Origin: Candidatus Heimdallarchaeota archaeon
GTDB lineage: Archaea > Asgardarchaeota > Heimdallarchaeia > Heimdallarchaeales > Heimdallarchaeaceae
Direction: 5' to 3'
Assembly (NCBI GenBank): GCA_018238545.1
Contig: JABCTC010000003.1
Span: 1 to 64,000, forward strand
Length of the DNA stretch: 64,000 bases
The notes under the pieces are model-generated. The model was given only the letters and a program-made list of their open reading frames with translations, was not told the origin of the DNA and made no database searches. The position numbers and the translations under genes were made by a program. Positions 18,140 through 27,765 of this stretch are shown in pieces; the stretch's first letter is position 1; each line of letters begins with the position of its first letter.

Positions 18140-19012
18140 TTACAACATGTGATGAATACAAACTCCAGTGTTCAGAAGTTTATCTCTGATTTTGCTGGAT
18201 AGTGGTCTGGAGAGTTTTTGGAAGAAGCTTCTTTGTTTCGATTTCCCTATAATCACAATATCAGGTTCATCTTTACTAAATATGAATTTTAAAGAAGATT
18301 GGATTTTGTGACCTATGACAAATTTTGTTTTTAATATCTGTCCAAAAACCATAGAATAATTTTTCATGTAGTCTTTGAAGATTTTTTCTTCTTTTTTAAT
18401 CTCTTTTTCATTCCTAGCTTCTCTTAAAGGAATAAGTTCAGGAACTCTTGAGATATGATAGACTTTAATCTTAGCTCCTTTCTGAGGTGCTGCAATTGCT
18501 GAAGCCCACCTTAAAAGAAATGGATCTCTTCTAGAATAAGGTAGAAGCACAGCGACTTTTTTCAATTTATCACTCATTTTCTTAATTTTTGGAGGAAAGA
18601 CTTGTAGAACCTCAGTGTGAATCTCTGGAATTATAGTATTAGAGATACTTTTTACTGTAATTTTATCGAAAAATGTTGGTCTTCTCCTACTAGACATAAT
18701 AACTAAATTGTGCTTATGTTTTTTCCAATAATCAATAATTGTTTGTGTAACATTTTTGTTCTTCTTAACAACTAAATCATGTTCTATTTCGAATTTTGCC
18801 AACTTCTTAAGATAACTATCAATATCCTTGCCTGGATCTGCTCCAACATGAAGAAGATCTAGATGCGCACCATATTCATGAGCAATATAGAATGCCAGTT
18901 CTAATCCCATACATTCGAATTCTTTACCACCATAGGGAACTAGAATTCGGTCCAGATTAAGAAAAAACTCATCTTGATAATCGGGATGTAAATTCTTAGA
19001 TATACTTGCCAT
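18140..19012 (-). CDS. Tandem universal-stress-protein-like protein
   Basis: A 290-residue protein consisting of two Usp-type alpha/beta domains. The first begins at DRILVPYGGKEFE and includes LDLLHVG and the LVIMSSRRR strand; the second begins at KKVAVLLPYSRRD and ends with DIVIIGKSKQRSFF, followed by a degraded GNP-like nucleotide loop. The canonical G-x2-G-x9-G-S/T ATP-binding loop is not clear in either half, so nucleotide binding is uncertain. Tandem Usp proteins often partner with membrane transporters or regulators; here the downstream partner is the AN1 membrane protein, 6 bp away on the same strand. Confidence 0.75.
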   Translation of the reverse strand: MASISKNLHPDYQDEFFLNLDRILVPYGGKEFECMGLELAFYIAHEYGAHLDLLHVGADPGKDIDSYLKKLAKFEIEHDLVVKKNKNVTQTIIDYWKKHKHNLVIMSSRRRPTFFDKITVKSISNTIIPEIHTEVLQVFPPKIKKMSDKLKKVAVLLPYSRRDPFLLRWASAIAAPQKGAKIKVYHISRVPELIPLREARNEKEIKKEEKIFKDYMKNYSMVFGQILKTKFVIGHKIQSSLKFIFSKDEPDIVIIGKSKQRSFFQKLSRPLSSKIRDKLLNTGVCIHHML

Positions 19013-19070
19013 TCTCTTGTTCGAATCTGTAATACTTTCATCTAATATAAAGATTATCCAAACTCATAAA

Positions 19071-20081
19071 TCAGCTGTTTTCACGAAGATCGATAATATC
19101 TTCAGCTGATGGTCCAGTGCCAATTAATGACACTTTAACTTTTGTTTCTTTCTCAATGCGGTCAATGAATTCTCTTGCTTCCCCTTTGATTTGGTCAAAA
19201 TTATTTGCTTTGGCGGTATCTGGAAACAAAATATCGAATTTAGTTAGTGCAATCTGTGTTGCTCCATTTAATCTGACAGCTTTTCTAGCTAAATCATAAT
19301 TGAAGGGAGCTGCTCTTCTCAACCTGCCAGTCACTGCACCATATTCAGTCCAACCTCTTTTTTCTGTTTCCTCTACACTAATTTCTCCTGGAAGTTCCCC
19401 AGTTCCAACTCTGGTTACAAATGATTTCAAAACAACTATAACGTCTGTTACTTTGGTAGGTCCAACACCTAAATCGGAACAGATAGCAGCTGCTGAAACA
19501 TCCTTTGAAGTAACATAGGGATAACTTCCATGGAACAATGATAGTAGAATAGCTTGACTTCCTTCAGCAATAACTAGACTACCTTCATTTAAAGTATCAT
19601 CAATCTCTTTGCTAACATCTGTCAAATAAGGTTTAAGTTCAGGAATATCTCTAGCAAGTTTGAGTTTTCTCAGTGCTCTGTCTACATTTGCCGGTCCGCA
19701 TCCACTTCCAGTTGATCCAATCTTTCCTTTAAGATGGGCATCAGTTGAATCAATTTCTATGTGATTTGGTTCTATGATCCCTGATTGGAAGTCAACCCCA
19801 AATCTGTCTTTAGTTTTGGTGACTTCAAGTTCTTTAAGTAACACTTGAGTATTGATAAGCACTCCTGCGCCTATAACAAGCCTGATTTTAGGATTAATAA
19901 AACCAGAGGGAACAAGTCGAAGTTTGTATTCTTTTCCCTCAAATTCAATCGTGTGACCCGCATTAGGCCCTACTCCCGCGCGTGCAACCATTACAGGGTC
20001 ATCAGCTATTGCAAGATAAGAAAGTATTTTTCCTTTCCCTTCATCGCCCCAAAATCCTCCACAAACAATTGAAAATGCCAT
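19071..20081 (-). CDS. purA: Adenylosuccinate synthetase (short archaeal form)
   Basis: PurA joins IMP and aspartate using GTP in AMP synthesis. The P-loop-like GFWGDEGKGK (9-18) and the GPNAGHT segment near residue 40 are diagnostic, as are IGSTGSGCGPA and TGRLRRAAPFNYD further on. At 336 residues it is about 90 shorter than the bacterial/eukaryotic enzyme, the known short form of many archaea. It is divergent from the small GTPase gene. Its presence is housekeeping and not evidence for the catabolic purine cluster. Confidence 0.95.
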   Translation of the reverse strand: MAFSIVCGGFWGDEGKGKILSYLAIADDPVMVARAGVGPNAGHTIEFEGKEYKLRLVPSGFINPKIRLVIGAGVLINTQVLLKELEVTKTKDRFGVDFQSGIIEPNHIEIDSTDAHLKGKIGSTGSGCGPANVDRALRKLKLARDIPELKPYLTDVSKEIDDTLNEGSLVIAEGSQAILLSLFHGSYPYVTSKDVSAAAICSDLGVGPTKVTDVIVVLKSFVTRVGTGELPGEISVEETEKRGWTEYGAVTGRLRRAAPFNYDLARKAVRLNGATQIALTKFDILFPDTAKANNFDQIKGEAREFIDRIEKETKVKVSLIGTGPSAEDIIDLRENS

Positions 20082-20177
20082 ACACGTGACAAATTAAGAA
20101 CTCATTGTTAAATATTGTTACAACAACCGAGAATATTAGAAAAGCTAATAAATACCCTTTCCAGTATAACCATACTT

Positions 20178-20741
20178 ATGTCCATATATGGTGCTGTTAA
20201 AATAGTTTTGTTAGGAGATTATGCTACTGGAAAAACTACCTTGAAACGTTCTTTCATGGGTTTGCATCTGGATGAAAAATATATGAGTACTTTGGGGGTA
20301 GATCTAGCAACTCACAAATATATGGATGAAGATATGGAAATAACTTTTCAAATATGGGATATGGGAGGTCAGAAGGAGTTTAAAGAAATTAGAATCAAGC
20401 AATATGTTGGAACCGAAGGTGGTCTTCTAGTTTTTGATAAGAGCAGACCTGAGACATTTGCTAATCTAAATAAATGGTTAGAGGAACTTAATTCTTCAAT
20501 AGACTATAAAATTCCATTGCTGATTCTTGGAAATAAACATGATCTTCTAGAGTATGATCAAAATCAGCTTTTTGATGAACAATCCAAACACTTTCTTAAT
20601 GAGTTTAAAGATAAATTCCAGAACATTGACCTTGTAGAATACTTTTCAACGTGCGCTTTAACAGGTAGCAATGTTTACGATGCTTTTCTTAGATTAGGTC
20701 GTACTATTATCAAAAAGAAAAGCAATGAAATGAAAATCTAA
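20178..20741 (+). CDS. Ras-superfamily small GTPase
   Basis: A Ras/Rab/Arf-like small GTPase of about 187 residues from the ATG at 20178; an upstream in-frame start at 20115 would add 21 residues with no family counterpart. Motifs (numbering from 20178): G1 GDYATGKT (13-20), G3 WDMGGQ (60-65, catalytic Gln present), G4 GNKHD (118-122), and a G5-like TCALTGSN region near residue 155. There is no C-terminal cysteine, so no CAAX or double-Cys prenylation, and no obvious N-terminal myristoylation site. It is followed by a membrane-anchored protein of unknown function. Such GTPases are expanded in Asgard archaea. Confidence 0.92.
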   Translation: MSIYGAVKIVLLGDYATGKTTLKRSFMGLHLDEKYMSTLGVDLATHKYMDEDMEITFQIWDMGGQKEFKEIRIKQYVGTEGGLLVFDKSRPETFANLNKWLEELNSSIDYKIPLLILGNKHDLLEYDQNQLFDEQSKHFLNEFKDKFQNIDLVEYFSTCALTGSNVYDAFLRLGRTIIKKKSNEMKI

Positions 20742-20808
20742 AAGAACGACAAAAAGAAAGTATTAAAATAGGTGAATCTCAAAATCACTAACGAGAGCTG
20801 GTTATTGT

Positions 20809-21711
20809 ATGGCTATTGGTGAAGAAATTCTAAGCATCTTAACAATGTTGATACCAATTATAGGTTTCATAGGTTTGTATGTTGCGTTTTACGTTTGGGG
20901 AAAAATAGTAAACAAAAAGAAAAAGGAAGAATATTTTGATGATGTCTTAACAGCATTAGATCCTTACATAACTAACTATGCCAGAAAAGATCCAAATGAT
21001 AGGCAAGTAGAGATAAGATGCCAACTAAATGAGGAATTCATCCTAAAGAGTGCATCAGTGTGGCTAATTCTCTTACCTAGAACTAGTTTTCCAACAATGC
21101 TGGTTGATGGATTGTTTTATAGAAATAAAGATTCATTTGGAATGGCAGCAAATTTCAAGGATAAACCAAGAGTGGTTTTTGAAATGATACCTTATCGTCT
21201 CAAACCAGCCATAAAAAAGGATTTTGATTACCTTGTTGAAATTGACGATGTCCCTACGCCTAATCCTGAGCTAAATGGTAAATTTCTTATCAAGTCAAAT
21301 CGTTCTAGAGCTGTAAAACAACTAGTTAACAGCAAGATGTTCACAAAAAGCTTAGAGAACTATCCAAAGGAATTACAATGGATTTCAGTAAGAACTGATG
21401 AACCAAATTTTGAAATGAAATTTAATTTAACAAAGAAGCCAGCAGACTTACTACATTTGACAAAGTTTGCTATGACAACTTTGAAGTTTTTTGCTAAAGT
21501 TACCGAGAAAACAAAAGATTTGCCCATTCCTGTTATTTTGAAGAAAGAAGTTAAGAAATTGGATGAAAAAGAGAAACAAAAGCAAGAAAAAGAGAAAGAA
21601 AAATTCATGAAGGAAAGGGAGAAAAGAAGAGAAAAAGAAAGGAAAATTGAAGAAAAAGAAGCAAAAAGACGGGCGAAAAAAGAAGAAAGAGCAAGAAATA
21701 AAGGAAAATAA
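20809..21711 (+). CDS. Single-pass membrane protein with charged C-terminal coil
   Basis: I do not recognise this 300-residue protein. It has one N-terminal transmembrane segment (about 8-32) ending in a KKKKEE stop-transfer sequence, a mixed alpha/beta soluble domain (~45-240), and a very charged Lys/Glu/Arg tail (~243-300) that should form a long single helix or coiled coil. N-out/C-in topology is implied by the lysines. It begins 67 bp after the small GTPase on the same strand and might be a membrane partner for it; that is inference from position only. Confidence 0.75.
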   Translation: MAIGEEILSILTMLIPIIGFIGLYVAFYVWGKIVNKKKKEEYFDDVLTALDPYITNYARKDPNDRQVEIRCQLNEEFILKSASVWLILLPRTSFPTMLVDGLFYRNKDSFGMAANFKDKPRVVFEMIPYRLKPAIKKDFDYLVEIDDVPTPNPELNGKFLIKSNRSRAVKQLVNSKMFTKSLENYPKELQWISVRTDEPNFEMKFNLTKKPADLLHLTKFAMTTLKFFAKVTEKTKDLPIPVILKKEVKKLDEKEKQKQEKEKEKFMKEREKRREKERKIEEKEAKRRAKKEERARNKGK

Positions 21712-21890
21712 TCTCAATTATTTCTGCTATCTACTTTTATTGTATCGTTTTTTGTTGAAAGACAACGTTTTGACAAATTGTTTATAAAAGACCTCAAGAT
21801 TTCTTATGCATAGCAAAATTTGCTTCTATAACAATTATTGTATCTATTCTGCATCAGATAAAGGAATGAAAATATTTGCCAAAAAGTACT

Positions 21891-22733
21891 ATGAAAGTTA
21901 TAGTTGACAGTACATGTGATCTCCCAGAAGAATTAGCTAGGAAATATGACATTGATATTGTCCCCGTTTATATCCATCATCATGATGAGATTATTGCTGA
22001 TAGATTCGAAATTACTTCTGCTGAATTTTATGAAGTTTTGAGGAATGATGATACTTTACCAAAGACCTCAGGATCAAGTCCAAAAGATTTTCTAGATAAA
22101 ATTAATGAAAATATGAAAAATTATTCCTCAATGTTCATTACTACAATTTCTTCAAAACTTTCTGCTACATATCAATCAGCTTGTATTGTAGTTAAGAGAA
22201 TTAAGAACAAGAGAATCCATCTGGTAGATTCCAAATTTAGTTCAGGAGTATTAGCTTTCATCTCTTTAGCAGCTGCAAAATTGACAAGAAAAGGTGTTCC
22301 TGAAGAAGAAATAATAAGGAAAGTAGAAGAAATACGAGATGAATCAATTCTATTAGGTTATGTGGATAACCTTGAAAATCTAAAAAAATCAGGAAGAATC
22401 TCTCATATTAAGTTTCTAATTGGGTCACTTATAAAATCTAAACCCCTTCTCGAATTAACAGATGGGATATTGCAGTCAATAGGTCAAGCAACTGGAAAGG
22501 ATAAGGCAATCAACAAAGTTCTTTCTTCAATCTTTGAACGAATTAAGAAAAATCAGAAATATGATGTTATGATAACCCATGGGGATGACTCAAAAACAGC
22601 AGAAACAATATTATCTCGCTTAGAAGGCAAATTCCCAATAGGAGAGAAAATTATTAACTTCCTCACTCCTGCTTTAGCAGTTCACTTGGGTTTAGGAACA
22701 ATTGTTGTATCATTGTCTCCAAGCCCTTACTGA
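21891..22733 (+). CDS. DegV-family fatty-acid-binding protein
   Basis: A DegV-family protein, a two-domain fold that binds one fatty acid. In bacteria the homologous FakB hands fatty acids to a kinase. The start MKVIVDSTCDLP is the classic DegV N-terminus, so the ATG at 21891 is preferred over a TTG 15 bp upstream. KTSGSSPKDF, FITTISSKLSATYQSA and the LENLKKSGRI segment are all typical. Length (281 residues) is normal. No FakA-like kinase is nearby, and archaeal membranes do not use fatty acids as main lipids, so its ligand is unclear. Confidence 0.9.
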   Translation: MKVIVDSTCDLPEELARKYDIDIVPVYIHHHDEIIADRFEITSAEFYEVLRNDDTLPKTSGSSPKDFLDKINENMKNYSSMFITTISSKLSATYQSACIVVKRIKNKRIHLVDSKFSSGVLAFISLAAAKLTRKGVPEEEIIRKVEEIRDESILLGYVDNLENLKKSGRISHIKFLIGSLIKSKPLLELTDGILQSIGQATGKDKAINKVLSSIFERIKKNQKYDVMITHGDDSKTAETILSRLEGKFPIGEKIINFLTPALAVHLGLGTIVVSLSPSPY

Positions 22734-22746
22734 TATCCTAACTCCT

Positions 22747-24291
22747 TTAGATCTCCTTAGCTCTAAAAGCTAAAGCCCTCTCTATTACACTATTGATATA
22801 GTTGGGGATATCTGAAGCCATTAATCCATTTCCGTAGTCTTTTGCAGCTAGTTCTCCAGCTGCTCCTGAGATATAAATACCCAGACATGATGCGAGAAAT
22901 GGATCATCAATAACAGCTTGAAGAGCTCCAATGATACCTGTAAGAACGTCCCCTGTACCCCCAACAGACATCCCAGGATGACCTGTTTTGTTGATTTTAG
23001 TAGTTTTTCCGTTAGATATAATGTCGTTTTTACCTTTCAAAACAATTATAGTATTCCATTTAGCAGCTACTTCTGCTACTATTTCTGCATCTTTATCGAC
23101 GTCTCCCGATAGTTTCTTATTGAAAATCTTACGGAATTCACCTTTGTGAGGGGTAAGAACAGACTGATGGTATTTTAATAGAAACAAGTGTTCCTCTTCC
23201 ATTGAGCTTAAAGCACTAGCATCTATTACGACTCGCTTAGGTTCTTTAGATTTAAGAAACTCGAGTAAAGTATCTTTTGTTGTTTGGGAATCTATCATTC
23301 CAGGACCAATTACATATGCAGAACCTTTTGTCCGATGGTGATTAAAAATGTCTTCAATATCATTAGGTGTGATTTCACCTTCTGCTGCAGGGATTGTTAT
23401 AAAATCAGGTGCATAGGACGAAACCGTATTCCTAATATCAGAAGGTGTGAGAATGAAGATTAAATCAGCTCCTGTTCTAAAAGCTCCAAAACCTACCAAA
23501 GCTGGAGCCCCTATATACTCCCGAGAACCAGCTATAACAGTTACTACACCATTTTGTCTCTTATGACTATCAGGTTTCCTTATAGGATAAAACCATTTGA
23601 GATCTCCTATACCAATAATTTTTTCTGCATCCTCAGGAATGCCTATATCTCTAACTACAATTTGTGCATCAGTAAAATTACCTTTACGAACCTTATTTCT
23701 ACCTAAACAAATGATGAGATTAGGTTGCTTAACAAACTGTTCATTTTGTGTTTCAGGATTGTATCCTGAGGGTATATCTAGAGCAATAATCTTAGCTTGA
23801 CTTCTTGTGTTAAGATACTCAACAGCTGTTTTTACTGGTTCTCTTAAATCTCCAATAACGCCAATTCCTAAGAGAGCATCTAGAATAACTTTGCTTTCCA
23901 ACATTGTTTCTGGTATCTTGATGAAATCCTCTGGTTCTCGAACATAGTACCAATTCTCTTTTGGCAATTTCTTCTGAAGTATCTCATAATTCTTTTGAGA
24001 AGCTAAAGAATCAAACTTATTTTTATTACCAAAAATGACAATATAACAGCTAAAACCTTGTTGTAATAGTAGTTTTGCAGCTACTAAAGAATCTCCACCA
24101 TTATTGCCATAACCAGAAAAGATAGTAATTGAGTTGAGCGATTCTTTTTTGCAAAATTCAATGATTTCCTCTGTTATTACTTTTCCAGCAATTTTCATCA
24201 TCTCAAAAATTGTTTTGCCTTCTGCAAATACATTGTCCTCTAAAGCTCTAGTCATTCGAATTGTAAAGAAATTATGTTCATCTTTACTCAT
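22747..24291 (-). CDS. nnr: Bifunctional NAD(P)H-hydrate epimerase/dehydratase
   Basis: Nnr repairs hydrated NAD(P)H. The N-terminal YjeF_N epimerase domain (1-~215) contains TIFSGYGNNGGDSLVAA and LDALLGIG. The C-terminal ADP-dependent dehydratase domain (~235-514) contains VIAGSREYIGAPALVG, the TPHKGEF segment and the GGTGDVLTGIIGAL nucleotide motif. At 514 residues it is a standard fusion. It is convergent with the DegV gene (13-bp gap). The downstream-side neighbours are mobile, so no operon is evident. Confidence 0.94.
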   Translation of the reverse strand: MSKDEHNFFTIRMTRALEDNVFAEGKTIFEMMKIAGKVITEEIIEFCKKESLNSITIFSGYGNNGGDSLVAAKLLLQQGFSCYIVIFGNKNKFDSLASQKNYEILQKKLPKENWYYVREPEDFIKIPETMLESKVILDALLGIGVIGDLREPVKTAVEYLNTRSQAKIIALDIPSGYNPETQNEQFVKQPNLIICLGRNKVRKGNFTDAQIVVRDIGIPEDAEKIIGIGDLKWFYPIRKPDSHKRQNGVVTVIAGSREYIGAPALVGFGAFRTGADLIFILTPSDIRNTVSSYAPDFITIPAAEGEITPNDIEDIFNHHRTKGSAYVIGPGMIDSQTTKDTLLEFLKSKEPKRVVIDASALSSMEEEHLFLLKYHQSVLTPHKGEFRKIFNKKLSGDVDKDAEIVAEVAAKWNTIIVLKGKNDIISNGKTTKINKTGHPGMSVGGTGDVLTGIIGALQAVIDDPFLASCLGIYISGAAGELAAKDYGNGLMASDIPNYINSVIERALAFRAKEI

Positions 24292-24411
24292 TGAAAATTA
24301 ATTGTTCTATAGATTAATAACTCTTTTTCATTATGAGTGACCTTTCCGAACGTTAACGAACATTTAAGGTCTTCAACTGTTATCATCTCTGCAGCGATTA
24401 CTCTAAACAGT

Positions 24412-25611
24412 TCAACAGTGAGGATGACTCACGGCATCCACTGTCCCGGAGGTGAAGACCAGCGGGAATACTTTTCGACCGATATTGCCAGCTGAGTTGC
24501 AATCAGCGTTAAGCAGGATACCGGTTTTGCTTCTGAATAAACCTCTTTTCAACCTTCTTCCTAGATATTTGGGGTGTTTTTTGATTACCTCGTTATCTAG
24601 AACCGAACATTTAGATGTATAATCTTCTTCCGTCAAGATGACTTTTATCCCCACCTCTTCAGCTTTATATTGAAGTTTGCGTACCAAGGTCAAGAAAGGA
24701 ATAGTGACGAAATTCTGATTGTTTCTCTTCCCCATCTTGCTCTTCTGTTTCCATTTCTTGTTATAACCGATAACGATGGTACCTATGTTATATTTCAAAC
24801 ATTGGTCGATGACGATCCTTGAAGCTTTATGAAGATAATCTTCCACCTGTTGATAGCGTTTGTCTATCACCTTTTTCATCCCCTCCCCGTAACCTTCTAG
24901 TCTTTGTAAATCGTATGTAGATTGGAGACGGGAACACTCCTTGTTATACCATTGGTTGATCGCTTTCAGTTTCTTCCCGCTGATGAGGAAAGGGGATACA
25001 CAGTTACTCACACAGGCCAAGAGGTTGTTCACCCCTAAATCTATGGCTAAGATATTCTTTGCTCGGAGAGCGTGTTTCGATGGCTCTTGTTTTATTTCTC
25101 GCTCATAAATTATCTCTAAGATAAAACATGTCCCTTTAGGGAGTAAACGGACGTGATTGATCTTACTCCCTTTCTCCAGCCTTGTTTTCACTTTTAACCC
25201 TACTTTTTTGGGAAAATGCAACCACCCCTCTTCTTTCACTTTTGCTTGGCTAGCGGTAAAATAAATGGTGTGGAACCCTCGTTTTTTCTTATACTTGGGT
25301 ACATGGGGTGGAGAGAGGAATTTTTGCGGGTGCTTCTTGTACTCTTTTCTCGCTCTGAAATATGCTTTCCAGTTCTTTACTAAAAATTTTATAGTCTGTT
25401 GTGCTGAGTGGGCGATAAAGTCCGTATAGCAAGGATGATAACGGATCATGCTCACTAATTCATACTCTGAGGTCATATAATTACTATTTTTCAGTTGTCT
25501 TTTAATGATATAATTGCCATAATTATACACATTTTTGCTCTGTCTTGCTAACTGCATAAGCGTGAAACTATGTTTCACTTTTATCCGTTCAGTCCGTCTA
25601 ACGAGCATCAT
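24412..25611 (-). CDS. tnpB: TnpB, TSKCS subgroup
   Basis: A 399-residue TnpB with RuvC-I aspartate in AIDLGVNNLLA, the IVIGYNKKWKQK strand, TEEDYTSKCSVLDNEV and the final aspartate in LNADCNSAGNI. Like the copy at 15734 it lacks a zinc ribbon. The two share motif layout but differ through much of their length, so they are different elements rather than recent copies. No tnpA is nearby. The region 24320-24420 after the stop, with palindromic GAGTCATCC/ACTCACGG sequences, is where the right end and guide RNA should lie. The gene looks intact. Confidence 0.88.
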   Translation of the reverse strand: MMLVRRTERIKVKHSFTLMQLARQSKNVYNYGNYIIKRQLKNSNYMTSEYELVSMIRYHPCYTDFIAHSAQQTIKFLVKNWKAYFRARKEYKKHPQKFLSPPHVPKYKKKRGFHTIYFTASQAKVKEEGWLHFPKKVGLKVKTRLEKGSKINHVRLLPKGTCFILEIIYEREIKQEPSKHALRAKNILAIDLGVNNLLACVSNCVSPFLISGKKLKAINQWYNKECSRLQSTYDLQRLEGYGEGMKKVIDKRYQQVEDYLHKASRIVIDQCLKYNIGTIVIGYNKKWKQKSKMGKRNNQNFVTIPFLTLVRKLQYKAEEVGIKVILTEEDYTSKCSVLDNEVIKKHPKYLGRRLKRGLFRSKTGILLNADCNSAGNIGRKVFPLVFTSGTVDAVSHPHC

Positions 25612-25717
25612 TACTACCCTCCTTATTACATTATTTAAACCTAAAAACTCTCTCTGAACCTATGCGTTAATGCGGAATAAGACGGAAGATTCAAGCATCT
25701 ATTAGTAACTGAATCTC

Positions 25718-26419
25718 CTAATCTAGACCTTTCCATTCTTTGCTTGCATCTTGCAAATCTTTAGGATTATCTATACTTCTCCAGAAATACTTTGGATCAA
25801 TTTTAAAGGCTTTTAGTTGTTTTTTCTCAGCTAATGAAACGAATATAGTTTCTTCCATTTGCCCTTTCTCGGGAAAATCCTTGAGCAACTCAGATTTGAA
25901 TGTGTCAACACCTGCATGTATCCAATGGTCTAAAATTGGTTTTTCTCTAAATTGTAGAATTGTATCGTCTTCATCGTTTTCTACAATTCCAAATGGACTT
26001 CGCATCTTTGACGTTGCTATTGTCCCCATGGCACCAACCTTAACATGATATGAATTCATCTCTCCCAAATCAAAATTAGTCATAATATCTCCGTTAACAA
26101 TGATGGTTTCTTTGCTCCCAACAAACTCATTTGCTTGTTTAACCGCTCCACCCGAACCAAGTTTTTCTTTTTCTTTGCTATAACTTACTTCTATTGTCCC
26201 ATAATCAGTGCTATATGTGTTCCCAAATTGCTCCTCAATGTAATCTGCTAAATGTCTAACAGCAAGTATAGCATGTTTTACTCCATACTTGCGTAACCAT
26301 GACATCTCCCACTCTAATATGGTCTTTCCAGCTATAGGGATCATAGTCTTTGGGTAACTATCTTGGGTGACTGTTCTGATTCTTGTTCCAAGTCCACCAC
26401 ATAGAATAATTGCATCCAT
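25718..26419 (-). CDS. Sugar-phosphate nucleotidyltransferase
   Basis: A 233-residue GT-A-type nucleotidyltransferase (glucose-1-phosphate / mannose-1-phosphate / heptose-phosphate class). It has the activating-nucleotide loop LCGGLGTRIR (6-15), the PKTMIPIAGK catalytic lysine segment, LGSGGAV and the VNGDIM metal aspartate. It lacks the left-handed beta-helix domain of longer GlmU-like enzymes, so it is the short form. It likely makes an NDP-sugar for glycolipids, glycoproteins or solutes. No glycosyltransferase is adjacent; specificity cannot be told. Confidence 0.9.
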   Translation of the reverse strand: MDAIILCGGLGTRIRTVTQDSYPKTMIPIAGKTILEWEMSWLRKYGVKHAILAVRHLADYIEEQFGNTYSTDYGTIEVSYSKEKEKLGSGGAVKQANEFVGSKETIIVNGDIMTNFDLGEMNSYHVKVGAMGTIATSKMRSPFGIVENDEDDTILQFREKPILDHWIHAGVDTFKSELLKDFPEKGQMEETIFVSLAEKKQLKAFKIDPKYFWRSIDNPKDLQDASKEWKGLD

Positions 26420-26519
26420 ATTCTGTTTTCGGAACGTTAGAATAATAAACTTTTCTCTCGCTATTTCTCAAATCAATGACATAAAGTTAAAATAGTTTGG
26501 AGAGGAGTCAAAGACATTA

Positions 26520-27091
26520 TGTCAGTTGAAGAAAAATCACCTATAGAAGAATTTGTAGAATTATACGCCAAAATCAAAGGCGATTTTGAAAAACTTCCTG
26601 AAATCTTAACTAAACTATCTAATTTCTCTGGTGATATTGTCAAAGAGAACAATGAACTTAAAGAAAAATTGAAGAATATTGATGAAAAGTTACAAGTTTT
26701 GCAAACAGAGTATGAAACAAAAGATTCCAAAATCTCTGACGTAGAAAAAGAAGCTGCTAAATATAAAAAGAAACTTGAAAGCGTCGAAGACCAGATGTCT
26801 GGATTACGTGATATGTACGAAGATATGGCTCAAGAAAGATCCAAGGACATGGAAATTCAAGACCTTCTAGCAATCTATACAGTTCTATTTGAGAAAGTTT
26901 TTGCAGCAGACCCACATACAAAGATTCTGTTGCTTTTACAAGGTGTAGACAAAGAAGTTTGGACAAGAGATGAATTAGTTAAAACCACAGGTTTTGCTCC
27001 TGCTGCAATCTTGAAAGCATTACATGATTTAAGGAACAACGAAATTGTTGAACTTGATGAATCTGCAAAAGAAGTGAAACTTATTATTTAA
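26520..27091 (+). CDS. Coiled-coil protein with C-terminal winged helix
   Basis: A 190-residue protein with a long heptad-rich coiled coil (about residues 20-110; repeated E-L-K spacing) and a C-terminal winged-helix-like domain (~125-190: EVWTRDELVKTTGFAPAAILKALHDLRNNEIVEL). The wing-type end suggests DNA or protein binding as an elongated dimer. A GGAG Shine-Dalgarno precedes the ATG. The truncated protein at the right edge of the window (63311-64000) has the same architecture, so they may be paralogues. Function unknown. Confidence 0.75.
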
Positions 27092-27106
27092 AAGAGAAAG
27101 GAGAAT

Positions 27107-27706
27107 TTAGTCAACTAAGGACATTAAATATTCCTTAATTTTCTTCTCTTCATACTTCTCATCGTGAGTTACTTTTTCTAAAGGTATTTTTCTTGGAGAT
27201 TCGGGGTCTTCATCTGGGTAACCAATCGGAATTATAGCCATCGGAAGAACATGTTCAGGTAATTCTAGCAATCTAGAAACCCTCTCATCGTTAAAAGCTC
27301 CTATCCAACAAGATCCCAAACCTAGTGCTTTGCACATTAAAAGAATATTTTGTACTGCAGCACCAGAATCATGATAGATGTACATTTGTTCTCCTCTATC
27401 ACCATACCGAGAAGTTGTTCTTTCTAAATTGACAATAACGACAATTACGGCTGCAGATTCTTTCACAAATTGTTGTGCAGAAATTTTTTGTCTTATAGAT
27501 GAATCCTTTATAACTATAAATTCAACAGGCTGTCGGTTCCCAGCTGAAGGAGCTAACCAACCTGCTTCAAGAATCTTTTGAAGAGTACTATCTGATATCT
27601 CTTGATTGGTAAATGAACGTACACTTCTTCTTGTTTTTATTATCTCATAAACTGTATCAGCTGATTCTTTACTCATGTTTTTCACAGTACAACTGACAAT
27701 GTACAA
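27107..27706 (-). CDS. Nitroreductase-family flavoprotein
   Basis: A 199-residue FMN oxidoreductase of the nitroreductase family. The N-terminal KTRRSVRSF motif (FMN phosphate binding), AGWLAPSAGNRQP, the AAVQNILLMCKALGLGSCWIG block and PIGYPDE are all present. It probably reduces quinones, nitro compounds or dehalogenates/dehydrogenates an unknown substrate with NAD(P)H. It is convergent with the coiled-coil gene (15-bp gap). A start at M10 (MSKESAD) would fit the family equally well. Confidence 0.92.
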   Translation of the reverse strand: MYIVSCTVKNMSKESADTVYEIIKTRRSVRSFTNQEISDSTLQKILEAGWLAPSAGNRQPVEFIVIKDSSIRQKISAQQFVKESAAVIVVIVNLERTTSRYGDRGEQMYIYHDSGAAVQNILLMCKALGLGSCWIGAFNDERVSRLLELPEHVLPMAIIPIGYPDEDPESPRKIPLEKVTHDEKYEEKKIKEYLMSLVD

Positions 27707-27765
27707 TATTTATCATTTTCGGATGAAGTTTACCTTTTTTGAATTAATATTTACTTAGGTTTCTT

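Noticed and set aside
19015..19045. GTTCGAATC, resembling a tRNA T-loop
   Set aside because: The gap is only ~58 bp and no acceptor, D or anticodon stems can be built.
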